A DNA stretch of 64,000 nt from Indolivaga alginatilytica (GCF_003201355.1 NZ_QICL01000008.1:79265-143264), one strand, 5' to 3'. Counted from the stretch's first letter, positions 35,361 through 44,434 are shown. Program-made: numbers and translations. The notes: generated by a model from the sequence alone, not told the origin.

Positions 35361-35432
35361 TATCCATTCAACTGACCGGAAAACGAAATGTGGAATTATC
35401 AAAAGTAAATTGACAACTATCTATAATAAGAT

Positions 35433-35660
35433 ATGGCAAAAGTAAAAGGAACAGTAGTGGTCGACGTCGAACGATGTAAAGGCTGCGATCTCTGTGTTGT
35501 ATCCTGTCCTTGTGACGTGCTTGAATTGCAGGCTCGCGAGGTAAACGAAAAAGGATATCATTACGTATTTATGAAAAATGAGGATGCATGCATCGGATGT
35601 GCCAATTGTGGCTATGTTTGTCCTGATGGATGTTTAACCGTATATAGACAAAAAGGCTAA
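35433..35660 (+). CDS. korD: 2-oxoacid:ferredoxin oxidoreductase, ferredoxin (delta) subunit
   Basis: A 75-residue 2x[4Fe-4S] ferredoxin. The first cluster motif is 'CKGCDLCVVSCPCDVL', the second 'CIGCANCGYVCPDGC', so all eight ligands are present with an extra Cys (in 'CPCDVL'). It is the first gene of a four-gene operon whose products form a thiamine-dependent oxidoreductase; this subunit passes electrons from the TPP site to free ferredoxin. The alpha gene follows after 54 nt. Subunit naming (Kor for 2-oxoglutarate, Vor for branched-chain 2-oxoacids) cannot be settled from sequence alone. Confidence 0.88.
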   Translation: MAKVKGTVVVDVERCKGCDLCVVSCPCDVLELQAREVNEKGYHYVFMKNEDACIGCANCGYVCPDGCLTVYRQKG

Positions 35661-35714
35661 TTTCTTAGGAATATTAGTCTTTTGTAGTATATTAACTTAC
35701 TCCAATTAAAAGTT

Positions 35715-36797
35715 ATGTCAGAAGAAATATATTTGATGAAGGGCAACGAGGCAATCGCCCATGCTGCAATTCGCATAGGAGTTGATGGCTACTTCGGCTA
35801 TCCTATTACTCCCCAATCGGAAATTATAGAAACATTGATGGCCGAAGCTCCCTGGACAACAACCGGTATGGTTGTAATGCAGGCTGAGAGCGAAACCGCC
35901 TCTATCAATATGGTATATGGAGGTGCAGGCTGCGGTAAAATGGTGATGACATCATCGTCAAGTACAGGTATGAGCCTTATGCAGGAAGGTGTTTCTTTCC
36001 TTGCAGGAGGTAATTTGCCTTGCCTGCTTATTAATGTAATGCGTGGTGGTCCCGGTCTGGGAACTATTCAACCATCTCAATCTGATTATTTTCAGACTGT
36101 AAAGGGTGGGGGACATGGCGATTATAAAATGATAACTCTTGCTCCGGCATCGGTTCAGGAAATGGCCGATTTTGTAGATCTGGGGTTTGAACTTGCGTTT
36201 AAATATTCGACACCTGCTACCATACTTGCAGATGGTGTAATCGGACAAATGATGGAAAAAGTAAAACTTCCAGAATTTAGAAGAAGACGTACAGAGAAAG
36301 AAATACGCGAACAATGTCCTTGGGCAACGTTGGGCAAACCTGCCGATCGTAAACCCAATGTTATTACGACCCTTCAGTTGGATTCTGCCGTGATGGAAAA
36401 ATGTAATTTAGATTTGCAGGCAAAATATAAAGAAATTGAAGCCAATGAAATAAGATATCAGGAGATAGATTGTGAGGATATAGATTATCTTATAGTAGCC
36501 TTTGGGTCGGCTGCCCGTATCAGTCAAAAAGCGATTGAACTGGCTAGAGCAGAAGGTATAAAGGTGGGAGTATTAAGACCGATAACACTGTGGCCTTTCC
36601 CAACGAAGATTATTAAGGAATATGCTTCGAAGGTAAAAGGGATATTGACTGTAGAAATGAATGCCGGACAAATGGTTGAAGATGTACGTTTATCTGTAAA
36701 CGGGCAAGTTCCGGTTGAACACTTCGGACGTTTGGGGGGAATTATTCCTACACCTAATGAAGTAGTTGTTGCTTTAAAAGAAAAAATGGGTTGTTAG
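35715..36797 (+). CDS. korA: 2-oxoacid:ferredoxin oxidoreductase alpha subunit (KorA/VorB type)
   Basis: A 360-residue alpha subunit. The pyrimidine-binding N-domain starts 'YLMKGNEAIAHAAIRIGVDGYFGYPITPQSEI', with 'QAESETASINMVYGGAGCGKMVMTSSSSTGMSLM' following, and the C-terminal part holds 'VGVLRPITLWPFP' and 'VEMNAGQMVEDVRL'. The family oxidatively decarboxylates a 2-oxoacid with CoA to acyl-CoA, CO2 and reduced ferredoxin; the same reaction in reverse is used in reductive carboxylation. Annotators often call this subtype 3-methyl-2-oxobutanoate dehydrogenase VorB, so branched-chain oxoacids are a strong alternative to 2-oxoglutarate. Confidence 0.9.
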   Translation: MSEEIYLMKGNEAIAHAAIRIGVDGYFGYPITPQSEIIETLMAEAPWTTTGMVVMQAESETASINMVYGGAGCGKMVMTSSSSTGMSLMQEGVSFLAGGNLPCLLINVMRGGPGLGTIQPSQSDYFQTVKGGGHGDYKMITLAPASVQEMADFVDLGFELAFKYSTPATILADGVIGQMMEKVKLPEFRRRRTEKEIREQCPWATLGKPADRKPNVITTLQLDSAVMEKCNLDLQAKYKEIEANEIRYQEIDCEDIDYLIVAFGSAARISQKAIELARAEGIKVGVLRPITLWPFPTKIIKEYASKVKGILTVEMNAGQMVEDVRLSVNGQVPVEHFGRLGGIIPTPNEVVVALKEKMGC

Positions 36798-36843
36798 TTT
36801 TAAATCGCAACCCCTTATTAATGTACTTAAGGATATAAATAGA

Positions 36844-37602
36844 ATGAGCACCAGTATAATAGATCCAAAGAATTTGGTATATGCCAAACCCGTATTGATG
36901 AACGAAACCCAGATGCATTATTGCCCGGGTTGTTCGCATGGTGTTGTCCATAAATTGGTTGCAGAAGTAATCGATGAAATGGGCTTGAAAGAAATAACTA
37001 TAGGTATAGCTCCTGTGGGCTGTGCTGTATTTGCATATGATTATTTAGATATCGACTGGCAGGAGGCTGCACATGGTAGGGCTCCGGCTTTGGCTACTGC
37101 GGTAAAACGCTTAAATCCTGATAAGATGGTATTTACATATCAAGGCGATGGAGACTTAGCTGCCATTGGTACTGCCGAAACTATTCATGCTGCCAACCGT
37201 GGCGAAAATATTGCTATTATTTTTATAAATAATGGTATATATGGTATGACCGGCGGACAAATGGCTCCGACTACTTTGATGAATATGAAAACTTCGACTA
37301 CGCCCAATGGTCGTGATACCCATGAAAATGGATATCCATTGAAGATTACCGATTTATTGGCTCAATTGCCGGGTGTTTGTCTGGCTACACGACACAGTGT
37401 ACATACAGCTGGTGCCGTGAAAAAAGCGAAAAGAATGATTGCTAAAGCTTTCCAGAATTCGTTGGACGGCAAAGGTACTTCTATTGTAGAAATAGTTTCT
37501 ACTTGCAGTGCCGGTTGGAAAATGAGTCCTGCAGGAGCAAATGACTGGATGGTAGAAAATATGTTTCCTGTATATCCTATGGGTGACATAAAAAATATCT
37601 GA
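36844..37602 (+). CDS. korB: 2-oxoacid:ferredoxin oxidoreductase beta subunit (TPP-binding)
   Basis: A 252-residue beta subunit that binds the diphosphate of thiamine diphosphate. 'HYCPGCSHGVVHKL' has the conserved Cys pair, 'YQGDGDLAAIGTAETIHAANRGENIAIIFINN' is the TPP/Mg motif (GDGD-x-NN type), and 'NGIYGMTGGQMAPTT' follows. It acts with the alpha subunit to form the active site. The stop codon lies in a degenerate copy of the dispersed hairpin, and a complete copy comes 80 nt later before the gamma subunit gene; this gap of 122 nt is the longest in the operon. Confidence 0.93.
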   Translation: MSTSIIDPKNLVYAKPVLMNETQMHYCPGCSHGVVHKLVAEVIDEMGLKEITIGIAPVGCAVFAYDYLDIDWQEAAHGRAPALATAVKRLNPDKMVFTYQGDGDLAAIGTAETIHAANRGENIAIIFINNGIYGMTGGQMAPTTLMNMKTSTTPNGRDTHENGYPLKITDLLAQLPGVCLATRHSVHTAGAVKKAKRMIAKAFQNSLDGKGTSIVEIVSTCSAGWKMSPAGANDWMVENMFPVYPMGDIKNI

Positions 37603-37616
37603 TCTGAGACCTTGAA
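37602..37616 (+). repeat. Degenerate dispersed hairpin, copy 8
   Basis: TCTGAGACCTTGAAT at the korB stop keeps the right half of the core (CTGAGACCTT) but lacks the left arm AAGGT. Confidence 0.35.
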
Positions 37617-37680
37617 TAAGTAACTGAAAGTATTTAATGACCTGTTTTATAAATATAACTAGCTTTGGCTTTTATACTTA

Positions 37681-37709
37681 CCAAAGCAATAAAAAGGTCT
37701 GAGACCTTA
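37681..37709 (+). repeat. Dispersed intergenic hairpin, copy 9
   Basis: CCAAAGCAATAAAAAGG then TCTGAGACCTTA. Core AAGGTCTGAGACCTTA at 37694-37709; 15 nt before the korC start. The first 23 of 29 positions match the copy before nqrB almost completely. Confidence 0.85.
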
Positions 37710-37724
37710 AGAAGAAAATAAATA

Positions 37725-38282
37725 ATGGTAAACGAAATTATTATAGCCGGATTCGGTGGACAAGGCGTATTATCGATGGGTAAGATTTTAGCTTACTCAG
37801 GTTTAATGGAAGGAAAAGAGGTTTCGTGGTTTCCGTCATATGGTCCCGAACAACGTGGAGGAACAGCAAATGTAACTGTCATATTGAGTGACAATACTAT
37901 CAGTTCGCCTATTGTTAGTGAATATGATATTGCAATAATATTGAACCAGCCATCACTCGATAAATTCGAATCTCAGGTTAAGCCGGGAGGTATTTTGCTT
38001 TATGATCCCGAAGGTATTCCACGTGCGCCCAAAAGAACCGATATCTCGGTCTATAAAATAGAAGCTATGGCTACGGCCTCCGAGCTTAAAAATCAGAAAG
38101 CATTCAATATGTTTGTTTTGGGTGGATTGCTTAAAGTGTGTCCTATAGTTACATTAGAGCATGTAATGATGGGCTTAAAAAAATCTCTTCCCGAAAGGCA
38201 CCACAGCATGCTACCCATGAACGAACAAGCTATTTTGAAGGGAATGGAAATTGTAGAAGAAATGAATAAATCTGCTTCATAA
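37725..38282 (+). CDS. korC: 2-oxoacid:ferredoxin oxidoreductase gamma subunit
   Basis: A 185-residue gamma subunit. It begins 'EIIIAGFGGQGVLSMGKILAYSG' (the glycine-rich loop of the family), then 'SWFPSYGPEQRGGTANVTVILSD' and 'AIILNQPSLDKFESQVKPGG', all diagnostic. The gamma domain helps bind CoA and closes the oxidoreductase complex. It is the last of the four subunit genes, starts 15 nt after a dispersed hairpin, and is followed by a terminator. Confidence 0.93.
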   Translation: MVNEIIIAGFGGQGVLSMGKILAYSGLMEGKEVSWFPSYGPEQRGGTANVTVILSDNTISSPIVSEYDIAIILNQPSLDKFESQVKPGGILLYDPEGIPRAPKRTDISVYKIEAMATASELKNQKAFNMFVLGGLLKVCPIVTLEHVMMGLKKSLPERHHSMLPMNEQAILKGMEIVEEMNKSAS

Positions 38283-38318
38283 TATCAAAATCAATAAAGC
38301 GGCTCATTTGAAATAAAA

Positions 38319-38361
38319 AAATACCCGGGTTGTATGTTGCAAACATATTACTTGGGTATTT
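38319..38361 (+). terminator. Terminator of the oxidoreductase operon
   Basis: Two-part stem: AAATACCC (38319-38326) with GGGTATTT (38354-38361), plus an inner TATGTT / AACATA hairpin. The downstream T-run is modest. Confidence 0.6.
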
Positions 38362-38378
38362 AATTTGAAAAATATTGT

Positions 38379-38386
38379 TAATTTTG
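38379..38386 (+). promoter_or_regulatory. -7 box for the flavoprotein gene
   Basis: TAATTTTG, leader about 37 nt. No well-spaced -33 element. Confidence 0.4.
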
Positions 38387-38429
38387 TCGATAACAAAAAT
38401 AGTAATTCTACCTTATCAAAACTGGATAT

Positions 38430-39461
38430 ATGGAAATAAAGCATTTTAATACGATTATTATAGGAGGTGGTCCGGCAGGCATTACGTGTGGCTATATATT
38501 GACAAAAAATAGCAAGGAATGCCTCATCATTGATAGAGCAGAATTTCCACGTGAAAAATTGTGCGGGGGAGGACTTACGCCTAAAGCCCATAAGATAGTT
38601 AAATCTATTTTTGGAGAAATAACGTACGATTATCATGCGGTTAATAATTTTGAGGTATATTCGGATAATAAGTATTTGTGTACTTACCGCTTATATACCG
38701 AAACAAGAACAGTAAGCAGAAAAGAATTTGATTATGTATTATACAAAGAATATATTAATATTGGAGGTAAAATACAGCAGGGAAAACCAACCGTAATAGA
38801 GGAGAAAGAGGGTAAGGTATACATTACTCTTGCCGATGGGCAGCTTTTTTCGTGCGACTATCTTGTTGGTGCAGACGGAGCCAATAGTTTTGTACGTAAC
38901 TATTTACACCCTAATCGATCGAAAGGAATTATATGTTTAGAAACAGCTACTGATGATAAATCTATCGAAAACATACAAGTTTTTTTTCCAAAAGAGTTTG
39001 TAGGAGGATTTGCCTATATTTTCCCAAATAAAGATGGGTGTGTAGTCGGATGCGGATATGAAAATCTGGATGTAAATGTATTTCGAAAATATTTGAAAGA
39101 TAATAATATAGTAAGCAATCAGCGAATTAGGGGAGCGTATATTCCGATGTTCGATAAAATAGATTACCCTTTCAAAGATAATATAATACTGATAGGAGAT
39201 GCCGGAGGCTATGCCGATTCTATATCGGGAGAAGGTCTATATTATGCCTTCAAAACAGGCGAAAATGCGGCTATATCTATAATCAATAACAGTTCTTTTG
39301 AGATTCAGAATAGAGACGTGATCAAAAAAATACTCAAGACAACGAAATGCTCAAATCTGTTTTATAACAAATTAGTAAACAGCTTATTCTTATTTCTCTT
39401 TAAGAAAGGGTTTCAACATCGTAGAATCGAAAAATTGTTGAATCGCTATCTCGGTTTTTAA
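38430..39461 (+). CDS. FAD-dependent oxidoreductase, geranylgeranyl-reductase-like
   Basis: A 343-residue flavoprotein of the GGR/FixC-like group. The FAD dinucleotide motif is 'NTIIIGGGPAGITCGYIL' at the N-terminus, 'REKLCGGGLTPKA' follows (typical of GGR and CbrA), 'YLVGADGANSFVRNYL' is the DG-type second motif and 'ILIGDAGGYADSISGEGLYYAFKTGENAA' the GD motif near the flavin. The C-terminus 'LFLFLFKKGFQHRRIEKLL' is hydrophobic and basic and may sit at the membrane. Family members reduce isoprenoid or lipid double bonds or oxidise related substrates; which one is unknown. It stands between the oxidoreductase operon and der. Confidence 0.8.
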   Translation: MEIKHFNTIIIGGGPAGITCGYILTKNSKECLIIDRAEFPREKLCGGGLTPKAHKIVKSIFGEITYDYHAVNNFEVYSDNKYLCTYRLYTETRTVSRKEFDYVLYKEYINIGGKIQQGKPTVIEEKEGKVYITLADGQLFSCDYLVGADGANSFVRNYLHPNRSKGIICLETATDDKSIENIQVFFPKEFVGGFAYIFPNKDGCVVGCGYENLDVNVFRKYLKDNNIVSNQRIRGAYIPMFDKIDYPFKDNIILIGDAGGYADSISGEGLYYAFKTGENAAISIINNSSFEIQNRDVIKKILKTTKCSNLFYNKLVNSLFLFLFKKGFQHRRIEKLLNRYLGF

Positions 39462-39505
39462 CTTTACGGAGAAGAAGCTTTTATTCGGGCAAAAAAACAT
39501 TAAAT

Positions 39506-39520
39506 AGGTCGGGGACTTTA
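39506..39520 (+). repeat. Dispersed intergenic hairpin, copy 10
   Basis: AGGTCGGGGACTTTAAAA after a CAAAAAAACAT lead, 17 nt upstream of the der -7 box, so it lies across the -33 region. Confidence 0.5.
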
Positions 39521-39537
39521 AAACGATAAAAAATAAG

Positions 39538-39545
39538 TATCTTTG
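39538..39545 (+). promoter_or_regulatory. -7 box for der
   Basis: TATCTTTG followed by CACC; leader of about 22 nt. Confidence 0.6.
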
Positions 39546-39573
39546 CACCAAATAAGATAGATCTTAATAATTT

Positions 39574-40899
39574 ATGGGAAATTTAGTAGCGATTGTTGGA
39601 CGTCCAAATGTAGGAAAATCAACACTTTTCAATCGTCTGATACAAACTCGTCAGGCTATTGTTGATGAGACTTCGGGGACAACTCGCGACAGACAATACG
39701 GTAAAACAGAGTGGGGAGGACTAGAGTTCTCTGTGGTTGATACCGGTGGATGGGTTGTAAACTCGGATGATATTTTTGAGGAAGAAATCAATAAGCAAGT
39801 GAAAATTGCGATACAAGAAGCAGATGTAATTCTGTTTGTAGTAGATGTAATGAATGGTGTTACTGATCTGGATTTGGGCGTGGCTCATATCTTGCGTAGA
39901 GCAAAAGGTAAACCTGTTATTTTAGTAACAAATAAGGCTGACAATTTTAATGTTCACCCGCTTTCTGCTGAGTTTTACTCATTAGGATTGGGTGATCCAA
40001 TAAATATTTCGGCAATAAACGGCGCCGGAACTGGTGATCTGCTTGATTTAGTTATCAGTAAGTTTACGAAGAAAGACGATCAGGTATTCGATACTTATGA
40101 GGATACTATACCTCGTATTGCAGTAGTAGGTCGCCCTAATGCCGGAAAATCATCGTTCGTAAATGCTTTGATTGACGAAGAGCGTAATATTGTAACCGAT
40201 ATTGCCGGTACAACACGTGATTCGGTATATACTCGTTTCGATAAGTTCAATATGGACTTTTATCTGGTTGATACAGCAGGTATTCGCAAGAAAGGAAAAG
40301 TTACGGAAGACTTGGAGTATTATTCGGTAATCCGTTCTATTAAAGCAATCGAAAATTCGGATGTTTGCGTTTTGATGCTTGATGCTACACAAGGTATCGA
40401 AAGTCAGGACTTGAATATATTCTCTATTATTCAAAAGAATAGGAAGGGATTAGTTGTATGTGTGAATAAATGGGATTTAGTAGAAAATAAAGAGCAGATT
40501 GTTGTTAAGACATTCGAAAATACAATTCGTGAAAGATTAGCTCCTTTTACTGATTTTCCTATTGTATTTGCTTCCGCATCAACAAAACAGCGTATTCTTA
40601 AGGTTTTAGAAATGGCTAAAGAGGTTTATACTCATAAAAAAGTTAGAATACCTACTCATAAGCTGAATGAGGTGATGTTGCCTATCATAGAGCGTACACC
40701 GCCTCCCTCAAATAAAGGGAAATATGTTAAGATTAAATACATTACCCAATTACCCAATACGCAGGTTCCTACGTTTGTGTTCTTCTGTAATTTACCTCAG
40801 TGGATTAAAGACCCATATAAACGCTTCTTGGAGAATCGTATTCGAGAGCATTGGAATTTGTCAGGTACACAAATCAATATTATTATTAGAGAGAAATAA
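39574..40899 (+). CDS. der: Ribosome assembly GTPase Der (EngA)
   Basis: A 441-residue tandem GTPase. G1 motifs '[12 protein letters not shown]' (residues about 8-19) and '[12 protein letters not shown]', switch motifs 'DTGGW' and 'DTAGI', and G4 motifs 'TNKAD' and 'NKWD' are all present in both domains, followed by the C-terminal KH-like domain ('[31 protein letters not shown]'). Der acts in maturation of the 50S subunit and is essential in most bacteria. It is monocistronic with its own promoter and a 20-bp terminator stem downstream. Confidence 0.98.
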   Translation: MGNLVAIVGRPNVGKSTLFNRLIQTRQAIVDETSGTTRDRQYGKTEWGGLEFSVVDTGGWVVNSDDIFEEEINKQVKIAIQEADVILFVVDVMNGVTDLDLGVAHILRRAKGKPVILVTNKADNFNVHPLSAEFYSLGLGDPINISAINGAGTGDLLDLVISKFTKKDDQVFDTYEDTIPRIAVVGRPNAGKSSFVNALIDEERNIVTDIAGTTRDSVYTRFDKFNMDFYLVDTAGIRKKGKVTEDLEYYSVIRSIKAIENSDVCVLMLDATQGIESQDLNIFSIIQKNRKGLVVCVNKWDLVENKEQIVVKTFENTIRERLAPFTDFPIVFASASTKQRILKVLEMAKEVYTHKKVRIPTHKLNEVMLPIIERTPPPSNKGKYVKIKYITQLPNTQVPTFVFFCNLPQWIKDPYKRFLENRIREHWNLSGTQINIIIREK

Positions 40900-40935
40900 G
40901 GGTTATACTCTCTCTCTTTCTGATATTTAATAGAA

Positions 40936-40978
40936 TATAAAAGGAAAACCGATCTGTAAGATCGGTTTTCCTTTTATA
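40936..40978. terminator. Bidirectional terminator, der / aminotransferase
   Basis: 20-bp perfect stem (40936-40955 with 40959-40978), 3-nt loop, between convergent genes. Confidence 0.9.
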
Positions 40979-41004
40979 TATGATATGCTACTGATGATTT
41001 CCTC

Positions 41005-42204
41005 TTATTTTTCAAGAGTGTTATATGCTTCCAATGCTTTTTCCAGAACTGTTAAGGCATTACCTAAATCTTCTTTATTTAGAACATAAGCCATTCTGAC
41101 TTCATTTTTACCTAATCCGGGTGTTGTATAAAAGCCCGAAGCAGGAGCCATAAAAATAGTTTGACCTTCGTATTCGAAATCGGATAGGCACCATTCACAG
41201 AACTTATCGGCATCATCTACAGGTAGTTTTACCACTGTATAGAAAGCCCCCATAGGTATCGGAGAATAAACTCCGGGAATCATGTTTAATCTGTCAATTA
41301 AGAATTTGCGGCGTTCGACATATTCCTCGTACGTATCACGTAAATAATCGGGATCTGCATCCAAAGAAGCTTCTGCAACTATTTGTCCGATAAGTGGTGG
41401 ACTTAAACGTGCTTGGCAGAATTTCATTACTGCCTTTAGAAGTTCCTTGTTTTTGCTTATAAGGGCACCTATACGTATGCCGCACTCGCTATATCGTTTC
41501 GACACAGAGTCGATAAGCACTACATTCTCTTCAATACCTACCAAGTGACAAGCCGAAACATAGGGAGACCCTGTATATATGAATTCGCGATAAACCTCGT
41601 CCGAAAACAAATATAAATCATATTTTTGGATAAGTTTCTTTATCTGGTTCATCTCAGCTCTCGAATATAAGTAGCCGGTTGGATTATTAGGATTGCATAT
41701 CATAATCCCTTTAGTTCGCTCATTGATAAGTTCCTCAAATTTTTCAATTGGAGGTAGAGCGAAACCTTCTTCAATAGTTGAAGATACAGGTCTTATTATG
41801 GCGCCTGCAGAGACCGCAAAAGCCATGTAATTGGCATAGGCGGGTTCAGGTACAATAATCTCATCACCGGGATTTAAACAGGCTAGGAAGGCGAAGAGAA
41901 CGGCTTCTGATCCTCCGGTAGTTATAATAATCTCGTCAGCCGATACATTTATATTGTATTTGGCATAGTAGCCCACTAATTTCTCGCGATAAGAGCGGTA
42001 ACCATCACTAGGACTATATTCGAGAATGGTTCTGTCAATATTCTTTAGTGCGTCTAAACCTGCTTGAGGTGTAGGTAAATCGGGTTGACCGATATTAAGA
42101 TGATAAACTTTCAGCCCTCTTGCTTTAGCTGAGTCTGATAAGGGTGCCAACTTCCTGATAGGGGAGCTGGGCATTTGTATTCCACGTTCCGAAATTTTAG
42201 GCAT
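41005..42204 (-). CDS. PLP-dependent aminotransferase, class I/II
   Basis: A 399-residue fold-type I aminotransferase, aspartate-aminotransferase-like. The PLP lysine is in 'LIDSVSKRYSECGIRIGALIS', 'NPNNPTGYLYSR' holds the pyridine-binding Asn and 'MAYVLNKEDL' the carboxylate-binding Arg nearby. N-terminal 'ISERGIQMPSSPIRKLAPLSDSAKARG' and 'LNIGQPDLPTP' match Bacteroidetes enzymes often labelled AspC. It interconverts an amino acid and 2-oxoacid in the cytosol; aspartate, aromatic, or alanine specificity cannot be chosen. It lies 74 nt after the acyltransferase gene on the same strand and is convergent with der. Confidence 0.93.
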   Translation of the reverse strand: MPKISERGIQMPSSPIRKLAPLSDSAKARGLKVYHLNIGQPDLPTPQAGLDALKNIDRTILEYSPSDGYRSYREKLVGYYAKYNINVSADEIIITTGGSEAVLFAFLACLNPGDEIIVPEPAYANYMAFAVSAGAIIRPVSSTIEEGFALPPIEKFEELINERTKGIMICNPNNPTGYLYSRAEMNQIKKLIQKYDLYLFSDEVYREFIYTGSPYVSACHLVGIEENVVLIDSVSKRYSECGIRIGALISKNKELLKAVMKFCQARLSPPLIGQIVAEASLDADPDYLRDTYEEYVERRKFLIDRLNMIPGVYSPIPMGAFYTVVKLPVDDADKFCEWCLSDFEYEGQTIFMAPASGFYTTPGLGKNEVRMAYVLNKEDLGNALTVLEKALEAYNTLEK

Positions 42205-42278
42205 ATTGTCTTAAAATGATTCGATGAAGATAGTAAATATTTGTTATATTATAATTCATTAGATTTAGAAAATGGTAT

Positions 42279-43286
42279 TTAATTATAGATTTTGATCCTA
42301 CTATATTTATTGGTCAAAAATGTAATTATGTTTGAGGTAATATATGCTGCTACAATAGTAACAGCTATGGCTAAAATATTTAGAATTAATCCATTCATTT
42401 TCGTATGATATGTAAGTAAAAACAAAATCTTTTCATGGTATAGATAAATAGTGAGGCTATATGTTCCCCAGAATGTAAGTATGGAGGAAAAGATATATGT
42501 TGGAAGTATATCGAAAACTTTGGTTAGTAATAAACACAAAGGAAGTGTTGTTAGTATTAGTGGATACCAAATAAATCCATATGCCGTATATTTGAAATAA
42601 TCTCCCACATTATGTAATTGGCAAATAATGAATATTATTCCTACTAATAAAGATAGGTAAAGATAATAGACGGTGAGAGGGGATATTCTCTTCTTATTAA
42701 TAATTAGATATCCCACGCATAATCCCATCAAAAAAGATGGAATTCTTGCTGTAAATATTTGTAGATAGCTGAAATCTGTGTTAGTTATTAATATCGAAAT
42801 AATAATTGATATTAAACTTATTATGATTGAAGCTGTTATGATTCTCTTTTGAAAATATTTTAAAAAAACAGGAGTTAGGATATATAAAAAAACGATTGCA
42901 GATATAAACCAAGGAGACGTAAGAGTATCCCCCTTTCCTACCCAAAATCCTAGTGTAGTTATACTATAAAATAGATATGAGATCTCGTATTTATATAGAT
43001 ATATAGCAATTGAAGTAAAGATTATTGCTATTAATATGTGAGTTGGAAATATTCGTAATAATCTCTTTTTATAAAAAGAGATAGTCGAGGGGTTTTGTTG
43101 CCATGAAAAAAAAAGACCAATTCCGGAAACCATGAAAAAAATTTCAACACCCGCATACCCCAACCATTTAATTTCCGAAATAATAGGTATGTAGAAGACA
43201 AGTGACATATGATAAAAAGTAATCCATAATATAGCAAAGCCCATAAGCTGGGTTCTATATTTACTTAACACGGAGAGGTCGTACAT
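42279..43286 (-). CDS. Acyltransferase_3-family membrane protein
   Basis: A 335-residue integral membrane protein with about ten helices. N-terminal 'YRTQLMGFAILWITFYHM' holds the catalytic-type His of this family ('xxFYHxxxx'), and 'WLGYAGVEIFFMVSGIGLFFSW' and 'FYKKRLLRIFPTHIL' are the next two hallmarks. Such proteins move acetyl or other acyl groups to sugars of O-antigen, capsule, or peptidoglycan. No polysaccharide cluster surrounds it, so the acceptor is unknown. It is between the beta-lactamase gene (97 nt upstream) and the aminotransferase gene, all leftward. Its A/T richness is slightly greater than its neighbours, which fits recent gain but does not prove it. Confidence 0.85.
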   Translation of the reverse strand: MYDLSVLSKYRTQLMGFAILWITFYHMSLVFYIPIISEIKWLGYAGVEIFFMVSGIGLFFSWQQNPSTISFYKKRLLRIFPTHILIAIIFTSIAIYLYKYEISYLFYSITTLGFWVGKGDTLTSPWFISAIVFLYILTPVFLKYFQKRIITASIIISLISIIISILITNTDFSYLQIFTARIPSFLMGLCVGYLIINKKRISPLTVYYLYLSLLVGIIFIICQLHNVGDYFKYTAYGFIWYPLILTTLPLCLLLTKVFDILPTYIFSSILTFWGTYSLTIYLYHEKILFLLTYHTKMNGLILNILAIAVTIVAAYITSNIITFLTNKYSRIKIYN

Positions 43287-43383
43287 CTATATTTTATTTA
43301 AAATTTACTTCTAAGCTCATGTCTTTTTATTAGTGCAGCTAATAATTATAATTACACACTTTGAATTATATTGAGTTGTGTCT

Positions 43384-44277
43384 TTATTTGGCTTTATAAT
43401 AGTCGTAGGCAGCTTTAGATATTTGAGCTATTATTGTTGCATTTGTCTTATCATCTTCTATTGAATTTACGATAAAGACTGCGATTGAAAATTGTTTACC
43501 ATTGGGTAGTTCTATAAAACCTAAATCATTATCGGCAGCTTTAAGACCCTGTGCGTTGCGAAATGAAGTCCCTGTTTTGTGCCCTACTACAGTATTTGGA
43601 GGAAGCAAAGCTTTTATTTTATCCTGCCCCGTAGATGTATCAATAAGTGATTCCCATAAGAAGTTTTTATATTTCGGTGGGAACCAGTCGTCCTGTTGCC
43701 TAAATTTTTCGAGAAGCTCAACCGCAGAATAAGGAGTAGTCCAGTTGGCATATTGTTTACTATGATCATCATGCATTTCCTTTTCTGTTGCAGTAATCGC
43801 GATTTGCATAATGCCCAGGCTCTTTATATATTTTTCGACATAATCGGTACCTCCTAAAAAGCTAAATAATATATCGCAGGCATTATTATCACTTTGAGAT
43901 ACGCTATATTGTAGCAATTCTTTAATTGGCATGTAAAAGTTACCTTCGGGTCTTGCATCCCTTAGCGGACTATGGGTGTCAGGTTGTAATGCTGATTTAC
44001 TTATATATATTTGTTGATCTAAAGGTAAATTTCGTCTGTTCAGATTATCTAATACCGCTAGGGCTTGATGAAATTTGTATACACTCATTGTAGGGTAACG
44101 ATACTGATTATTTACAGTCAATGTATCTTTACCATTAAAGATGATAGCGACTCCAACAGTTGCATTCTTATTTTCGATAATTGATCCAATATTTTTTCTA
44201 AGCTCATAGCCTTGAGCACAGACCGAAAGTGTAGCCCAAAGGAAACATCCCAAAATGAGGAAACGATTCATTTTCAT
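43384..44277 (-). CDS. bla: Class A beta-lactamase, subclass A2 (CblA/CfxA-like)
   Basis: A 297-residue enzyme with signal peptide (cleavage near 'SVCAQ', about residue 21). Active-site elements are complete: S65-V-Y-K68 ('TMSVYKFH'), S129-D-N131 ('QSDNNA'), omega-loop Glu165 ('TATEKEMHDD') and K234-T-G236 ('VGHKTGTS'). The pattern follows Bacteroides CblA/CepA/CfxA, a group that often hydrolyses cephalosporins and is inhibited by clavulanate. It acts in the periplasm on beta-lactams. No IS element, integrase, or other resistance gene is near, so it looks like a resident chromosomal gene. A dispersed hairpin lies in its leader. Spectrum is inferred from family only. Confidence 0.92.
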   Translation of the reverse strand: MKMNRFLILGCFLWATLSVCAQGYELRKNIGSIIENKNATVGVAIIFNGKDTLTVNNQYRYPTMSVYKFHQALAVLDNLNRRNLPLDQQIYISKSALQPDTHSPLRDARPEGNFYMPIKELLQYSVSQSDNNACDILFSFLGGTDYVEKYIKSLGIMQIAITATEKEMHDDHSKQYANWTTPYSAVELLEKFRQQDDWFPPKYKNFLWESLIDTSTGQDKIKALLPPNTVVGHKTGTSFRNAQGLKAADNDLGFIELPNGKQFSIAVFIVNSIEDDKTNATIIAQISKAAYDYYKAK

Positions 44278-44321
44278 TAAAATTGATTTTAGTGTGAGAA
44301 TAGCTACTATCGCTAAGAGTT

Positions 44322-44336
44322 AGGTCTGCAACCTTA
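44322..44336 (-). repeat. Dispersed intergenic hairpin, copy 11
   Basis: Plus strand TAGGTCTGCAACCTTA. It starts at or within 2 nt of the expected transcription start of the beta-lactamase gene, so a transcript would begin with this hairpin. Confidence 0.6.
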
Positions 44337-44343
44337 TTATTTA

Positions 44344-44351
44344 CAAATATA
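44344..44351 (-). promoter_or_regulatory. -7 box for the beta-lactamase gene
   Basis: TATATTTG on the minus strand, leader about 60 nt; no clear -33 element. Confidence 0.5.
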
Positions 44352-44410
44352 ATAAATATACTGGTATTTCTATTTGTTTTCTAGCTTGTGTGTCCAGCAT
44401 TAAAACAGAA

Positions 44411-44434
44411 AAGGTGCAACTTTCGTTACACCTT
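44411..44434 (-). terminator. Terminator of rpsA
   Basis: Minus strand AAGGTGTAAC-GAAA-GTTGCACCTT: 10-bp stem with one G:U pair and a GAAA tetraloop, then TTTTCTGTTTT; 25 nt past the stop. Confidence 0.8.

Larger units (their letters stand above)
35084..35432. promoter_or_regulatory. Divergent promoter region, TonB receptor and korD-ABC
   Basis: No gene. It holds the leftward box for the TonB receptor (35139-35170) and the rightward box for the 2-oxoacid oxidoreductase operon (35353-35360); between them only A/T-rich sequence. Confidence 0.6.

Noticed and set aside
43327-43345. TTATTAG-TGCAG-CTAATAA as a terminator between the beta-lactamase and acyltransferase genes
   Set aside because: The stem is A/T-rich, 7 bp, and lacks a T-run on the minus strand.
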